Positions 22,640 to 34,259 of a stretch of DNA of 64,000 nt are shown here, one piece after another. The notes below the pieces were generated by a model, which had not been told where the DNA came from, did no database searches, and saw nothing but the letters and a program-made list of their open reading frames with translations. Within the stretch, counting starts at the first letter, position 1, and each line of letters opens with the position of its first letter. Origin of the DNA: Polytrichum commune (lineage: Eukaryota; Streptophyta; Polytrichopsida; Polytrichales; Polytrichaceae); NCBI GenBank assembly GCA_950295325.1, contig OX485809.1, positions 5,394,001 to 5,458,000 of the forward strand, written 5' to 3'. The translations under genes were made by a program, and so were the position numbers.

Positions 22640-22985
22640 GGTGTGCCTAATTCGGTTACTTACCTAAATTTGAGTGGTATGTGGTTTTGGTGTGGCTCCA
22701 AGCACGGGTACCAAAATATATACATGTTTAAAAGAGATTGGACTACGTGTTCAAAATATGATCATCATTTTTATCTAAATAGTCAACATAAACAAGCACC
22801 AAAATCTTCACTTTGAGAATGAACAAGATATTCATGTGAGCTCCGAAAATTATGAGGATAGTGACTATGGCTTCAATTTGGCTTTGGTATCCATCTTGTA
22901 CTAATTGTGTGTTTTATATCCTCTAAGAAGTGGCGTATTTGAGGGGGGGGGAGGAGTAACCATTTAAGACCCGTCTACTTTATAT
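22640..22985. repeat. Dispersed repeat family C, copy 2
   Basis: It aligns with 17838-18190 over the whole length, for example TTTGGTGTGGCTCCAAGCAC, GAGCTCCGAAAATTATGAGG and TGTACTAATTGTGTGTTTTA. It contains a poly-G run near 22941. Confidence 0.8.
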
Positions 22986-23045
22986 TGATACCTTGATATC
23001 CCACGTTGTTTTGCATATTTATTACCACAATTGTAATAAAATTTG

Positions 23046-23080
<35 letters not shown>
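22986..23080 (+). repeat. (TTG)n tail, probably 3' end of a retroposon
   Basis: The sequence AATAAAATTTGA runs directly into about eleven TTG units (23046-23080). Plant RTE-clade LINEs and the SINEs they mobilise often end in TTG repeats, so this may be the end of such an element. No coding or promoter part was identified upstream, so the call is tentative. Confidence 0.4.
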
Positions 23081-23955
23081 ACGAATAATTAAACAAAGTT
23101 ATAAGTTTTTTGTGATTTGGTTTCGGCCAAGTAATTTGCATAGGTGAGGATGCAATCTACTTGTGAACGGAACCTCCTTGCACATGTCAATGCATATATT
23201 GTACGCAAGGAGTCTTGCTATGGGTTGTAGTAGGCAACATGTGTATGAATTGTGTGTAGTGCTTATTGTATTGTGAGGGCTACTTCCTACAGTCTATATA
23301 TTGTCGCGCTCGTGTCCAACGAAGACACGTGTTGCCAAAGATATGAGATGTTGAGAACTATAAACCTTTGTCTTCACTTCAATGGCAACTAGGAGTGGGC
23401 TTATTTAGGGTCCAAGACCAAAGAAACTCCAAAATTGAGCAATCCTACTGGTTGAGAGCAAAATGACGGACCTAAGGAGTTTGCACTAGGATCCATGCCC
23501 AAGGCATGAGAAAATGATGTGATGCTACTAACCTGCCCAAGATTGTTGGTCCCAACTCAAGAAAATACTTTGCTCAATCTAAGAAACCAAACTTTAAGCC
23601 TGAGTCTCGTGAAAAATGAAGATTATTAAGTGGTGTTTAATACCAAGAGAAGTTGAGCGGTGAGCAATATTATGTGAGCGATGATTCCAAATTTAGGGAA
23701 ATTGTGCAGTTTTAGGTCCACATGTTAAATTTGGCCATTAAATTTTATAAATTTTATATGAAAGTTTATAAAAATTTGAGTAAACACGCATGGTGGAGCC
23801 TATTACCATGTACATGTGGAAAACCTTTCAGTCAAATGTTGTTTTTTTAATACAATATTCCAAATCATTTTTGTGTGCAACCAAATGAATTTCCATACAT
23901 ATAACGACCCTTCCTCACAACTCAAAACAATATGGTAAACACTACATTAGCATCA

Positions 23956-24257
23956 TTACTCATGCTCAACATCATTGGCTACCTCATTGTAGGTATACAT
24001 TGGGGCGTGAATGAATTTGTCATTGTCATACTCCATCTTGCATACAAATTTGAACATGTCGTATAGTGTTTGCAATACAACCATTTCCTTTTCTTTCCCA
24101 AAGTTTGAGATGACATTTTGGTGAAGTCCGGGCACATGCAATGTGGGATGTCACCAGTTATAACAAGGTAGGCGATGTCCTCCTTGGAGACAATGTTGGC
24201 TATCACTCCAAATTCTAGATATGGAGTACATGTCTCGAGAATTAGTACCACACGCAC
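23956..24257 (-). pseudogene. SWIM-type zinc-finger protein fragment, frameshifted
   Basis: Frame 24257-23979 carries the CxC half of a SWIM finger (HCMCPDF) and the CxH half (LYCKH) around a basic KKRKW stretch. Just after the CKH the reading continues in frame 24141-23956 as LYDMFKFVCKMEYDNDKFIH. The shift between the two frames disrupts the gene. SWIM domains occur in MULE-type transposases and derived plant proteins. Only the finger and about 40 following residues remain. Confidence 0.6.
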
Positions 24258-24429
24258 TAACTGGGATTATCAATGTAATTGGGGTTTCTAACACCGTTTT
24301 TGGATTCAATTTAGCTTTACATAGCAACAACTGGGTTTTCCAATAGTGGTCAAGGTCTTAACTTGCTCCCCCACCATTTCATCCTCCCACATGGTAGGTT
24401 TGTGAACATTCACCCCGTCAACACATGTA

Positions 24430-25124
24430 CAGTAACCTCCCGCTTAAGTACGCAACTTGAACATGCGCAATTTGTGTGTACTTAGCTGGTAGGTGCGTAC
24501 TTTAGGGTTTCCCAAATTGCTTGTGTTTTGCTATAGTTGGTAGGTGCGTACTTGAGGATTTAGGGTCTCCCAAATTGCTATTGCTTGTGTTTCGCTATAG
24601 CCGGTAGGTGTGTACTTTAGGGTTTAAGGTTTCCCAAATCGCTTATGTTTCGCTACAATGTCGAAGAAACCAAACGAAAAACGTCTCAATGAGCATCAAC
24701 GTTGTGAAATCATCTTGAAGCTTAGCAGAACAAATTCTCCGAGTAAAAGGGCTCTAGCCCGAGAGTACATCATTAGTGAAGGCGATGTTAACACTTAGGA
24801 ACCGAAATGCCGGTTTAGAAAACGGAGTTATATTCTAGGGTTTTGACTCTCTTTATAAGCAGGTTCCTAAACATTGAGGATTAGTTGCTCTGCCTTGAAA
24901 CTCAAGCAAAAGCAGAGGAAACATTTGATGGCCTTAAGAAATCGTTTGAATCATTTCAGAGCAAGATCCGAGCAGTCGGCCTCAAAGCCAAACGCAAAAA
25001 AAAACTTCAAAACTTACGCCAAATGACGATTCATGACATGTTCAACTCATAAATCTTGAACCCTAAATTTTTTGCCAAAAAATGCGTACTTAACCGGGAT
25101 GCGTACTTAAACGGGAGGTTACTG
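24430..25124 (+). mobile_element. pogo/Tigger-type element, internally deleted, TA target duplication
   Basis: Termini CAGTAACCTCCCG(C/T)TTAAG are perfect inverted repeats over the first 13 bases and near perfect over about 24, flanked by TA at 24428-24429 and 25125-25126. Three copies of a roughly 60-70 bp subterminal repeat (GGTAGGTGCGTACTT, TTTCCCAAATTGC and TTCGCTA blocks) lie at 24474-24656. Inside, an ATG at 24658 opens MSKKPNEKRLNEHQ, then a helix-turn-helix-like stretch (CEIILKL, PSKRALAREY) typical of the pogo/CENP-B N-terminus, before a stop. At 24890-25050 another frame keeps the transposase C-terminus. The catalytic DDE core is absent, so the element is non-autonomous. Confidence 0.85.
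24658..25050 (+). pseudogene. Remnant of pogo transposase, N- and C-terminal ends only
   Basis: The N-terminal 45 codons (from 24658) read MSKKPNEKRLNEHQRC and then a psq-like DNA-binding helix region, ending at a stop near 24797. The C-terminal part (about 24876-25050) reads ETQAKAEETFDGLKKSFESF, then a Lys/Arg stretch and LRQMTIHDMF near the end. Q-M-T-I-H-D-M-F fits the PCNA-binding PIP-box pattern Qxxhxxaa. Drosophila pogo transposase is known to bind PCNA through such a C-terminal motif. The middle is deleted. Confidence 0.6.
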
Positions 25125-25126
25125 TA

Positions 25127-26702
25127 AAGCTTGTATGCAATTATCTCCAATGAACATGTCCCATATAGGTACATGTTTTGCGATTCATGTCAAGGACATT
25201 TGATTAAAATAATTTGGGGATTTTTAATACCGTTTAAACATTGAATCGTCTTGAATATTTAAAATATGGACCATCAAATACAAAACATGTCATTACAATT
25301 TTCACCTTCTGGATGGATGGACTTACATGATCATGGAAGCTTCAGCTCATTAAAAAATAGGAGAGGGGAAGTTGTTGCATTCGAGCATCTTTCAACCATC
25401 CATGATAAAAATAAAAAAATAAAACTTTTACCCTATATATTTGTAGTTAATTTATTCTAAGTGTGCCTTGCTAGAGTGATTCGGATCTTTGGAACCACTT
25501 TCAATGTCAAATTAACTAAAAAATAACCTCTTGACTGCAAAGTTTATTTTTTAGAAGGTTTTCATTTGATAAACGAGAGGTAAAGGTAGATGATATCAAA
25601 ACCAACACCCCACCTCAAACCAACATCTTGAAATCTTGCACAATATGTACATATTGATTATGAGAATGTCTACCACCTTTACATCAATTTCCCATGTTGG
25701 TTTTGGGTCATATGTCAATAAAACTTGAAAGTCTTGTAACTTTTGCATATGGAACTCAAATAAGACATAATTTGGTGTGATTCAATTGGTAACAATTTGA
25801 AACTAGATGATGATAATATATATGGTTAGTGCATATACTAACGGTTTGAGCACCCTCTACCCATGCGAGGTGAATAAGCCATATTATTACAAGGATCGAG
25901 TTATTACTAGATACCTTTTGCATATGTAATAGTGGTGGCGCAACTCAAAGAGGTGGGTGTCTAGCCCTGGCCGACCACCCGATGCAAACATGACGATTAT
26001 ATGGAGGCCGATTTTGAGTACTTACAATACATATGCTCCCATAACACAACATAACATTATTAAGTTATGCCCCCTCCCCACCTCACTTTAGCTAAGCCTA
26101 AAGTTGGTTCTAAAAACACGGCCTTCACAACATTGACATTGTCTAGTGCCGAGCCTAGTTGGCAAATGATGTGGCATGGTTTAAAAGTGGAGGTCTTAAG
26201 CCTCAAGCACCAACCCTCCCATCGGTACCTAGACTTGAGGCAAGAATGCAGGACCTTTAAAAGTGTCGCCTCCCGCTCTTGTGATTGGTTGCTTTTAGTC
26301 TTAGCTATGAGGGCAAGAGGAGCTCTATTAACAAAAATTGATGGTAAGACAAATGAGTAGTAAGGCATTTGGGGATGGGACAAAAATTATCCAACATTCA
26401 TTGCTTGGTAGATAAAACAATGAACATGTGTGAAAGTTGTTTAACTTAACCTACTTGAAAATCTCCGGAGCAAGTTCTTGTAGGTGCATTGGGATAGCCG
26501 GATGCCTCTACTATAACCGAGGGAGCTTTACATGAGTTTTAAGAAAAACTTTGGTCATTTGGTTATCAGTGGGGAGGGGCCATTAGAGACTTTGGCATTT
26601 GAAGCTACACTATTTTGTCCAATTAGTGTGGGTTGCCATTCAAAGTTCCATGTTGCTATGACTTTTTACCAACTATTATCGTTTTCTACTAAGTTGTATC
26701 AA
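25127..26702. other. Intergenic, nothing recognised
   Basis: Frames at 25266-25460 and the opposed pair 26060-26383/26067-26360 have no recognisable domain. The composition is A/T-rich except around 26060-26350. No inverted termini could be paired. Confidence 0.45.
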
Positions 26703-27098
26703 GGGCCGCTTTACACCTAGAGGCCGGGCCAATTCGTTGTGTAAGAGGCTTGAAATTCTAACTTGTGATTGGCCAAAAGGCTGAAATCAGCCCCAACCCC
26801 TTTTATACCTAGAGGCCGGATTTCCAATTAATAGTGCTAGTTCGAACAAAAAAGGGAGATGGTTACCCATCACACGGTGTTGATTTGGCGGTATGAGTTT
26901 TTTAATCAATTAATGCATGGTCTGACATGGTCCGAGCTCGTTGAATTGAGTGCACCCAAAATGGAAGGCCAATTCTTGGCCATAGGGCCAATGTCAAATT
27001 TTAATCTTATTTTTACGGCCTCCAACCCAAAAACGGCTGAAATTTCATACAATCGGCCTCAAGGGAAATTGGCCCCGCCTCTAGGTATAAAGCGACCC
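26703..27098. mobile_element. Tourist-like MITE, GGGCCGCTTTACACCTAGAG family
   Basis: The left end GGGCCGCTTTACACCTAGAG and the complement of the right end, GGGTCGCTTTATACCTAGAG, match at 18 of 20 positions. Flanks are CAA (26700-26702) and TAA (27099-27101), consistent with a 3-bp duplication with one change. An internal copy of the terminal block (TTTTATACCTAGAGGCCGGA) occurs near 26800. It is non-coding. Confidence 0.75.
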
Positions 27099-27193
27099 TA
27101 ACTACTTATGCAATTTGGATAAAAACTAATACCCTCACTCAAGAAAATGGTAAGGCAACAATGTGTGTAACTCCAAATGGCAACCAACACTAA

Positions 27194-27770
27194 GGGCCAC
27201 TTCACACATGAGCCAAGAGCCGTGACCTTGTAATGGTGAGGACCCTTGACTCTCATCCAAAGGCCGTACCATGGGTGTTGGGAAAGCCATTTTATGTAGT
27301 CTTTGGCCCTCAAGCATAGTGTGAAGTGAGAATGAACCATGTTGCAGGACCATTGCATATTTTGTTGGCGGAAAAAGAGGGGAGGATTTGGTTTAATATA
27401 ATATGTCTCCAAGTTTATCAATTTAAGATAACTACTTGGTGGTGTTTGTCTGTCTTGGAATCTGCCATGCAGTCTGTCCTGAAATCTGTCCTACTGGAAA
27501 AAATATTAAAAAAATCATGGTCTCCCGGAATTTGCGTCAAGCCCACCTCTTGGAGGTGGGCCTGACGCAAATTCCGGTAGACCATGCACCCTTATCCACA
27601 ACTAGCCATGTAGGACTCCATGTAGACTTTTCATCCACGAACTTTTCTTTGGGCCTTAGGCCTTCACCTCCTAGTGTGAAGTGAACTTGGACGGTCTCCG
27701 CCTTTTCGACCAATGAGAGCTCTTACATTGCCATGGTCAAGGGCCTTCAGCCTTGTGTGTGAAGTGGCCC
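27194..27770. mobile_element. Harbinger/Tourist-type MITE, GGGCCACTTCACAC family, TAA duplication
   Basis: Ends GGGCCACTTCACACA and its inverted match TGTGTGTGAAGTGGCCC are flanked by TAA on both sides (27191-27193 and 27771-27773). The interior includes an inverted pair at 27525-27585 (CCGGAATTTGCGTCA against TGACGCAAATTCCGG) that could fold into a hairpin. Close relatives lie at 29164 and, reversed, at 51634; an older one lies at 12890. Confidence 0.88.
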
Positions 27771-27773
27771 TAA

Positions 27774-28006
27774 TTAGACAAAAGAATAGTGTAGCCGCTT
27801 CACCTACTTTGCGGCTAAAAGGGGCAACCTCGCCTCACCACTTATTAAAGCTCATTTGGGAGTGCGGAATGGCTCCTTATATATAGCCCCATGAGTGTGC
27901 AGGCAGGTGTGTAACAGCTGGGCACTTGCATCCCCTACTATACTTGATAAGTGGGACGCATTTTAAGCAATAAATGTGTGCTTCCCTTTAACACAGGGGC
28001 TGCTGG
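27774..28006. other. Spacer between MITE and hAT element
   Basis: Non-coding. A weak GCTCATTTGGGAG..TATATA stretch is present, but nothing is recognisable as a feature. Confidence 0.4.
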
Positions 28007-28014
28007 GTTGCGTC

Positions 28015-29127
28015 CAGTGTTCAAGATTGAAGTCTTCAATGCCCTTCAAACGCGATTTGGCCCTTCAAAATATACCTCTCTCAAAACAGCCCTTCAAAAT
28101 GCAACCCCAAACTCAAAATGAAAACTTCACTTGACGTCCTCAAAATTTTTACACCCGTCAACACTGTAGCGCTACAGTGACGAGGAGGTCGCTACAGTGA
28201 CAACCTCAACACCTAGCAAATGATTCATTCAACATCGATCTGACTTGGAATTCAACTTTTTAGGTCTTGCAAAAGATTGGAATCCAACCCTTTCTTTGGT
28301 AAGCATTGAGTCAGTGTTGTAGTGTGATGTGATTCAATCAATGTGAAATCAGTGCTGATTTGGGTCTACAAATTTAAAGGTTTGTGATGTAATTCACAGG
28401 CTAATCACGAATGAATGTTTTTTGTGGGGTGAAGGCCAGCACACTGGTCTTGACTTGTCCATTTTCAATGCGGCCCGGCTTTTTAGCCCGAAGCACTATC
28501 CCGTAGATGAATTGGGCAGAGGGACATTAACGGAACAATGGTTGAACCGGTTGGTGACACATTTCCGTTGGAGCGATGACCTTGTTAATCAATGCAATGT
28601 GCGCCGAAGTATGCAAGAAGCTTGGGTTTTTTGTGGCAATGACCGGGAGTTCATGATTAATTGGCCAACTATGATGTCGCTATGGCAAGCCATACTTGTG
28701 ATCCCAACTAGCACTGCTGTTTGTGAGCGTGGTTTTTCAAAGCAAAATTGGGTTAAGAGTGAAAGGAGAACTAGACTCAACCTTGACACACTAGATGCTT
28801 TAATGAGGGTTAGTCTAAATGGGTTAGGAGTTGAATTCATGGATTGGGATAGTATTTTTGAATCTTGGAAAATTGGCACAAGAACCAACAAGCGTAGGGC
28901 ATTATCACTAGAAGAGGTGGAGTTAGATGGTTGATTCTTAATTCTTCACATTGTATTGGAAGCATGCACCATATAAATCATGCATAAGTTTAATATGAGT
29001 TTTTTATATTTTATTTCTATATTACTGAATTGATGTCTTGAATTTGAACTAGCCCTTCAACCGAAGGGCTCAAATTCTAGAGCCCTTCAAAATGAAACTC
29101 ATATGAGGGCTTCAATCTTGAACACTG
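28015..29127 (+). mobile_element. hAT transposon with intact ends and 8-bp target duplication
   Basis: Termini CAGTGTTCAAGATTGAAG are perfectly inverted over 18 bases and flanked by GTTGCGTC at 28007-28014 and 29128-29135. Multiple subterminal copies of GCCCTTCAA(A) sit inside both ends (three in the first 90 bases, several more in either orientation in the last 80), as expected for transposase-binding sites. At 1.1 kb it is shorter than autonomous hAT elements and keeps only the 3' part of the transposase. Confidence 0.93.
28404..28934 (+). pseudogene. hAT transposase C-terminal dimerisation domain (truncated gene)
   Basis: The open frame contains the hAT C-terminal signature: WPTMMSLWQAILVIPTSTAV, then CERGFSKQNWVKSERRTRL, then LDTLDALMRVSLNG. 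This resembles the ZBED/ZNF862-like branch of the family. The catalytic DDE core and BED finger, which should precede it, are missing, so no active transposase can be made from this copy. The frame itself is uninterrupted to the TGA near 28932. The first codons are uncertain because an acceptor-like CAG lies just upstream, so this may be the last exon of the parental gene. Confidence 0.85.
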
Positions 29128-29163
29128 GTTGCGTCACATGCATGCCGAGATAATCAGCCTTTT

Positions 29164-29722
29164 GGGCCACTTCACACATGGGCCAAGAGCCGTGACCTTG
29201 TAATGGTGAGGACCCTTTGACTCTCATACAAAGGCCGTACCATGCGTGCTGGGAAAGTTGTTTTATGTAGTCACGGGCCCTCAAGCATAGTGTGAAGTGA
29301 GAATGGACCATGTTGCGGGACTGTTGCATATTTTGTTGGCGGAAAAAGAGAAGAGGATTTGGTTTAATATAATATGTCTCAAACTACATCAATTTAAGAG
29401 AATTACTTGGCGGTGTTTGTTTTTCTTAGAATATGTTATGGAAGCTACCTTGCAATCTGTCATGTTGGAAAAAATATTAAGAAAAAGTCACGGTCTCCCG
29501 GAAATTTGCAAATTCATGCAAATTTAAAGAGACCATGAAACCTTATTCATAGTCAGCCATATAGGATTCCATGTAGACTTTTCATCCATGAAGTCTTCTT
29601 TGGGTCTTTAGGCCTTCACCTTTGTGTGTGAAGTGAACTTGGACGGTCTCCGCCCTTTTGACCAATGACACCTTTTAACTTGCAATGGTCACGGGCCTTC
29701 AATCTTGTGTGTGAAGTGGCCA
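29164..29722. mobile_element. Harbinger/Tourist-type MITE, GGGCCACTTCACAC family, second copy
   Basis: The sequence is closely similar to 27194-27770 in the same orientation. Shared blocks include GGCCAAGAGCCGTGACCTTG, TAATGGTGAGGACCCTT and GGTTTAATATAATATGTCTC. The flanks TTT and TTA fit a TTA duplication with one change. Compared with the first copy, the central hairpin is degraded. Confidence 0.85.
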
Positions 29723-29738
29723 TTACATGGGACGATAA

Positions 29739-30727
29739 GTTCCCCCCCCCCCCACCCCATGAACTTCTAGGGGGCACCGGATGGAAATTCCAAGTGTTGC
29801 CCATTCGCAGGGAGGTGACTGGTTTCACGGACGGATGACGCATACCGACGTTTTGCAGGACAACCATTTTTAGTGTTCGTGCATAGCATGTTCTGCATTA
29901 CATCAACATGTAGGTTCATGCATAACATGTTCTTTTGTAAATGACATGTGAGACATTACAGTCGTAATGTTATTCCTAAAGTGAGCAAGGTCGTCATCAG
30001 ACTCTAGAATGGATTCAAGATGAGACATATTGTTGGGAAAATGGGCACTTGCCATCTACACGACATGATTTGTGAAGGCCATTTCCATGGAGGCGAATGT
30101 GATGAGGGAAGATACCTCTAAATCCTATGTCCTTGCAATGAAGGTGAAAGCAATGCTGAAGAACGCAACATTTTCAAGGCCCAGCTACTTCACATGCCCC
30201 TAAAGCTTCGCATTCTTCCAACAACGTTGCAAAGAACTGGAAAAAATAGTGCAATGACTGATTTAAAAAAAAAAAACATAGCACAAATGACGATCATAGT
30301 GAACACATGTGCCGCATAGCACACGACATGCAAAGAACTATGTGCTCTCAGTTCGAACATCCCTAAACCCTAGGTCTGTAAATAACGACACATCCAATTT
30401 TGTAGGACAGTAAATGTTCCACAAGAAATGTAGAACAACATGTATATAACAAGCTATGTAGGACTTGATATGTAGGACATGGTATGTGAGACAAGATCTA
30501 TAGTACAGTATCCGTAGGACATGATATGTGGAACATGGTCTATAGGACATGCTTTGTGGGACTGTGGGACAAGATCTCAAGTATTGGATGACTGTCTTTG
30601 ACGCAAACGTCTATGGACATGAAAGTGGTGTGGACGGAGAAGTTTTTCGTTGCTGACGTAACTTTACGGGGATCCTTGTCGTTGTCAAAGAGAATCCCTA
30701 GAAGTTCGTGGGGGGGGGGAGGGGAAC
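29739..30727. mobile_element. Non-autonomous TIR element with homopolymer-C termini
   Basis: The left end GTTCCCC(C)n..ATGAACTTCTAGGG and the complement of the right end GTTCCCCTCCCCCCCCCCAC with GAACTTCTAGGG form an inverted repeat of about 32 bases with a run of C in the middle. Flanks TAA (29736-29738) and TTA (30728-30730) may be a degraded 3-bp duplication. No protein domain lies inside. A degenerate short tandem repeat occupies part of the interior. Confidence 0.7.
30400..30575. repeat. Degenerate short tandem repeat, period about 18-20 bp
   Basis: The motif ATGTAGGACATGGT (variants TATGTGAGACAAGATC, TATAGGACATGCTTTG) recurs eight or nine times within the TIR element. Periodicity is visible but imperfect. 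Confidence 0.6.
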
Positions 30728-30730
30728 TTA

Positions 30731-33700
30731 ACGTCATTCTAGAGGACTCCATGGAATATGCCTCATATTAGTAAAGAAAAAACCGAACGATGTCAACATG
30801 GAACTGGTTAAACTTGGAAACACTAGGATCTCGACCGATTATGCCCTAAAAGATTCACGGACACTGGATTGGTGATGTTTCCAAAACCGTTTGGCAAGGC
30901 CACCTGCAGATCACTTTAACTTCAATACCATATATATTGACTTCTACTCTAGCACAATTATAGGTGCATAAAACGGAATTATTATTATTATTATACACTT
31001 ACATGAGCGCATAAGCAAATCTAAATGAGGAGATGACTTAAGTGTGCGGGCCCTTCCAGATGGGACCCTAAATCAAAGGAATGTTGATCACAAATAATAT
31101 TGGGTCATCCCAACCTCCATTCTTAACATTGATTTGGGTATGATCACAAGAAGACTCGGAAAAGGAGTTGTTGAAGACCGTGACAAACACCGACGAGGAA
31201 GAAGGGTTTGTGAAGGAGATGAAGTTTCCTTGAAGGAAACATTTGGATGTTTTAAGAACATACACTCTATTCACTCCGGCTTCCTTCAGAGACCGGTCGT
31301 TGTCTTCTTCTTCTTCTTCTTAAGAAAACATTGGGATCGTGGGAGCTCAAAGAGAACGTTGGGTCCGTGGGGGGGGGGGGGGGGAGACTTTCAGGGAACT
31401 GATGAACCAAGACCCCCCGGTCTTCAACCAATGAACCAAGACCCATGCTTTTCAAGCACAAACGAAGACCTCAAACTTATAACTTTTTGAAGGCCTCTAG
31501 ACCCTAAAAGGTAGTTAGTAGAAACTACTAGGAAAAATGTGTGTTCAATGAAAATAGATACTAGAAACTAATTAGATTCTAACATTCAAATAATCTAGAT
31601 GTTATTGTTAAAACTAGCATGGGTGTGCAAATGTTGTTATATTTAAAAATCCAAGGTTTAAAAAATAATCATGTCATTTGTATATTTCACCTACTACATA
31701 AAGGGGGAACTTAGATGCCCTTTGGCACTTCATTTGGCCCCAAATCAATCTACGCTTCAAAATGAGGCATTTTCAAATGTGAAAACTTGTGAAGCAATTA
31801 CAAAGCTTAAAGCATTGATGAGGCTGAAGCAGATTGTGGAGCACTTCGGAAATTGAGTTACTTGAAACCATGAAGCACATCGAGGCTCAAATGTAGTACA
31901 AAAAATTGAAGACAAATGAGGTTTCAAATTGAGTCAACTTGAAAACCCAGGAAATAAAGCAAAAAATATAAGATTGAATTGTTGTTTTCATTTTTACTTG
32001 AGAGAGAAAACCATTTTGCAAGACAATTGAAACATAAATTAAAAAAATTGATCAACTAAACCAATCAAAAAAATATTATACAAAGAATTGATCAACCGAA
32101 TCCATTAGGAGAGATCACATGAAGACTTGATCAACCAGATCAACATAATAAGAACACATACAAATATTTGATTAACCGGATCAATGAAGAGGATCCATGG
32201 TCAAATAAAGAACTTGAGTTTTGTAAATCAGAAAGAACTTGCAGTCGGTAAATTACGAAGCTCGATCACCTTAGTTAATTACCAAGGTATGTTCACATAA
32301 TGATTTGAAAAGATATGGTTAGATCAATTACCAAAGTTTAGAAGCTTATGAGGTCTAATCAATACAAGCCAAGACCATCATTTGGAAGGAAGGCCCAAAA
32401 CTAACCATGTGAAGGCTGTAAAAGTAGGTCAAATCATTCATCACCTTACATTTGAGTTCTTACCTAAGGTTTCGCATCATTGAAGGCAACATACCAATCA
32501 AGAAAAGTTATACATCGATGAACATACTCTCAATCATGAACGGTGAGGTTATAAAGGAATTTAGAAGCCATGAGTAAATGGATCCAGAAAGAGAGTTAAA
32601 TTCATTAAAGATTTTACTTACTAGGAGTTAGTCATAAACATTCATATAAAAATATTGTGTGAAATTGATTAAAACACTAAAAGACACTTAACCTCTACAT
32701 TTAGGGGAACATGACCTTGTAAAACACGAGCACATAACTCCATGAGAATTCCGGGAGAATTTCAAGCAAATTTCTAAAGGATAAATTTTGAATACCTAAA
32801 GTTTTACATATTGACATAGATATATGTAATCATGGGATACTCAAAAAGGAGTTGAAAGTATACCTAGGAGATACTGTCACCCAAACAAAGGAATTTAGAC
32901 ATTGAGAATTTTAGAAGTAACCTAATCCTCTGCATTTATAGGATTTGTGTTCACCGGTCAATAATGGGTTACACCATCTAAGGCTGAGGGGAAGCCTACC
33001 AACCAAAAGTCGACTTCAACACTCACTGTGGAATTTTCCAGGAAAAATGGAGCTTGCTTGTGAATGAGCTCCTATGTGAGGACATGTCCATTAGGTGTCA
33101 CGTGTGAGTTGATTACTTTGCTCTTCAAGGAACGTGAATGGCAACAGTTGACCTGTTGGCGATCCATCACGTTTCTCAACATCACCTTTCATTTTCTTTT
33201 GCCGGTTACAAGCTTTGTTGATAGAAGTCGTTGACAATCACCAAATGACCTTCCTCCGATGTAGTATGTCCTCAACAAATTCCTCCTAACTCGTGAGTCA
33301 CTTTGGTGGGCATACAAATCTACACTCAACTTCCTAAATCTTATGGAGCCTTTGGACTTCCGCAACTTTTATGACTAGGATTAGAGGGACACTTTGACTT
33401 GTGATAATGAAAGAAACAATTATGTTTGTAGTTATTTTTGGCATACTTAATGATCTATTCAATGCACCTGCTACATAGTGGTGGCCAAAAAAATTGCATT
33501 CTTTTTGGAGCACTTAGGTAAGTTGGAGGGTGGCTTGATTCATCAAGAGAATGGAGCCCATTCGGTCGGTTGCCTCAAAATGGAGGAGTCCAATTCCTCC
33601 CTCCATTAGTCCTTGAATGTGATTTGTCATAAGCACCGAGCAATTTATAAAATTTCATAATGAAAAACAAAGTGTTTTGGTGGTCGGTTTTGCACCAAAC

Positions 33701-33763
33701 CGTGGTAGGTAGTGATTAGTGTGGTCAGGTCTTGGACGAGGTTGACAAAAGTTGCCCACACTA
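30731..33763. other. Three kilobases with no recognised gene
   Basis: The DNA is strongly A/T-rich from 31500 to 33000 and almost free of open frames longer than 60 codons. Visible features are a CTT run (31303-31322), a poly-G tract of about 18 bases near 31370, and repeated GATCAACC(A/G)GATCAA phrases at 32085-32185. It may be an old transposon carcass, but I cannot classify it. Confidence 0.45.
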
Positions 33764-33766
33764 TAA

Positions 33767-34259
33767 GGGCCACTTCACACTATGGCAGAAGGTTGAGAGG
33801 CTGTCAATTTCAACCAATCGTATTGCAAGAAACCAAGAATTTAGCCTCTCGACCTTCACATTAGAGGCCAAAGTTCAAAGGTTGTTGCTCTCCAAAATGC
33901 CTACATGGCAATGTTTTTTTGACCAAGGTGACTCTTGAAGGAAGTTTGGGTCAGATGGGAAGGGAAACCCAAACCATAGTCGAGAAGCCATCGATTTTTT
34001 TTCATAAAAAAAATCAAAACTGACAAGGTCTTGGTTGTTAGATTGGAGGGGTTGTTTTGGAAATGAAATAAAGCGGGATGCTCCTTCTTTCTTTGGACTT
34101 TGGGCTTGGCCTTTGGAGGCTTCACACTATGCCGGGCTGAAGGCTACACTTCCTATATTTTATTGGCTATTTTTAGCCCATTTATTTGGACTCTCAACAA
34201 GGTATGACCATTCAATCTCGCGGCCTTTAGACTTGGATAACCATAGTGTGAAGCGGCCA
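33767..34259. mobile_element. Tourist-like MITE, GGGCCACTTCACACTATGG termini, TAA duplication
   Basis: The left end GGGCCACTTCACACTATGG and the complement of the right end TGGCCGCTTCACACTATGG match at 17 of 19. TAA is duplicated at 33764-33766 and 34260-34262. The interior (493 bp) differs from the 27194 family, so this is a separate MITE group sharing only the termini. The Harbinger element at 34271 begins eight bases after the right duplication. Confidence 0.88.

Noticed and set aside
27194-29722. A pair of similar 560-bp sequences in the same orientation flanking a coding region, resembling LTRs
   Set aside because: Each copy has its own inverted termini and 3-bp duplications. The interior is an independent hAT element with its own ends, and there are no primer-binding site, polypurine tract or pol domains.
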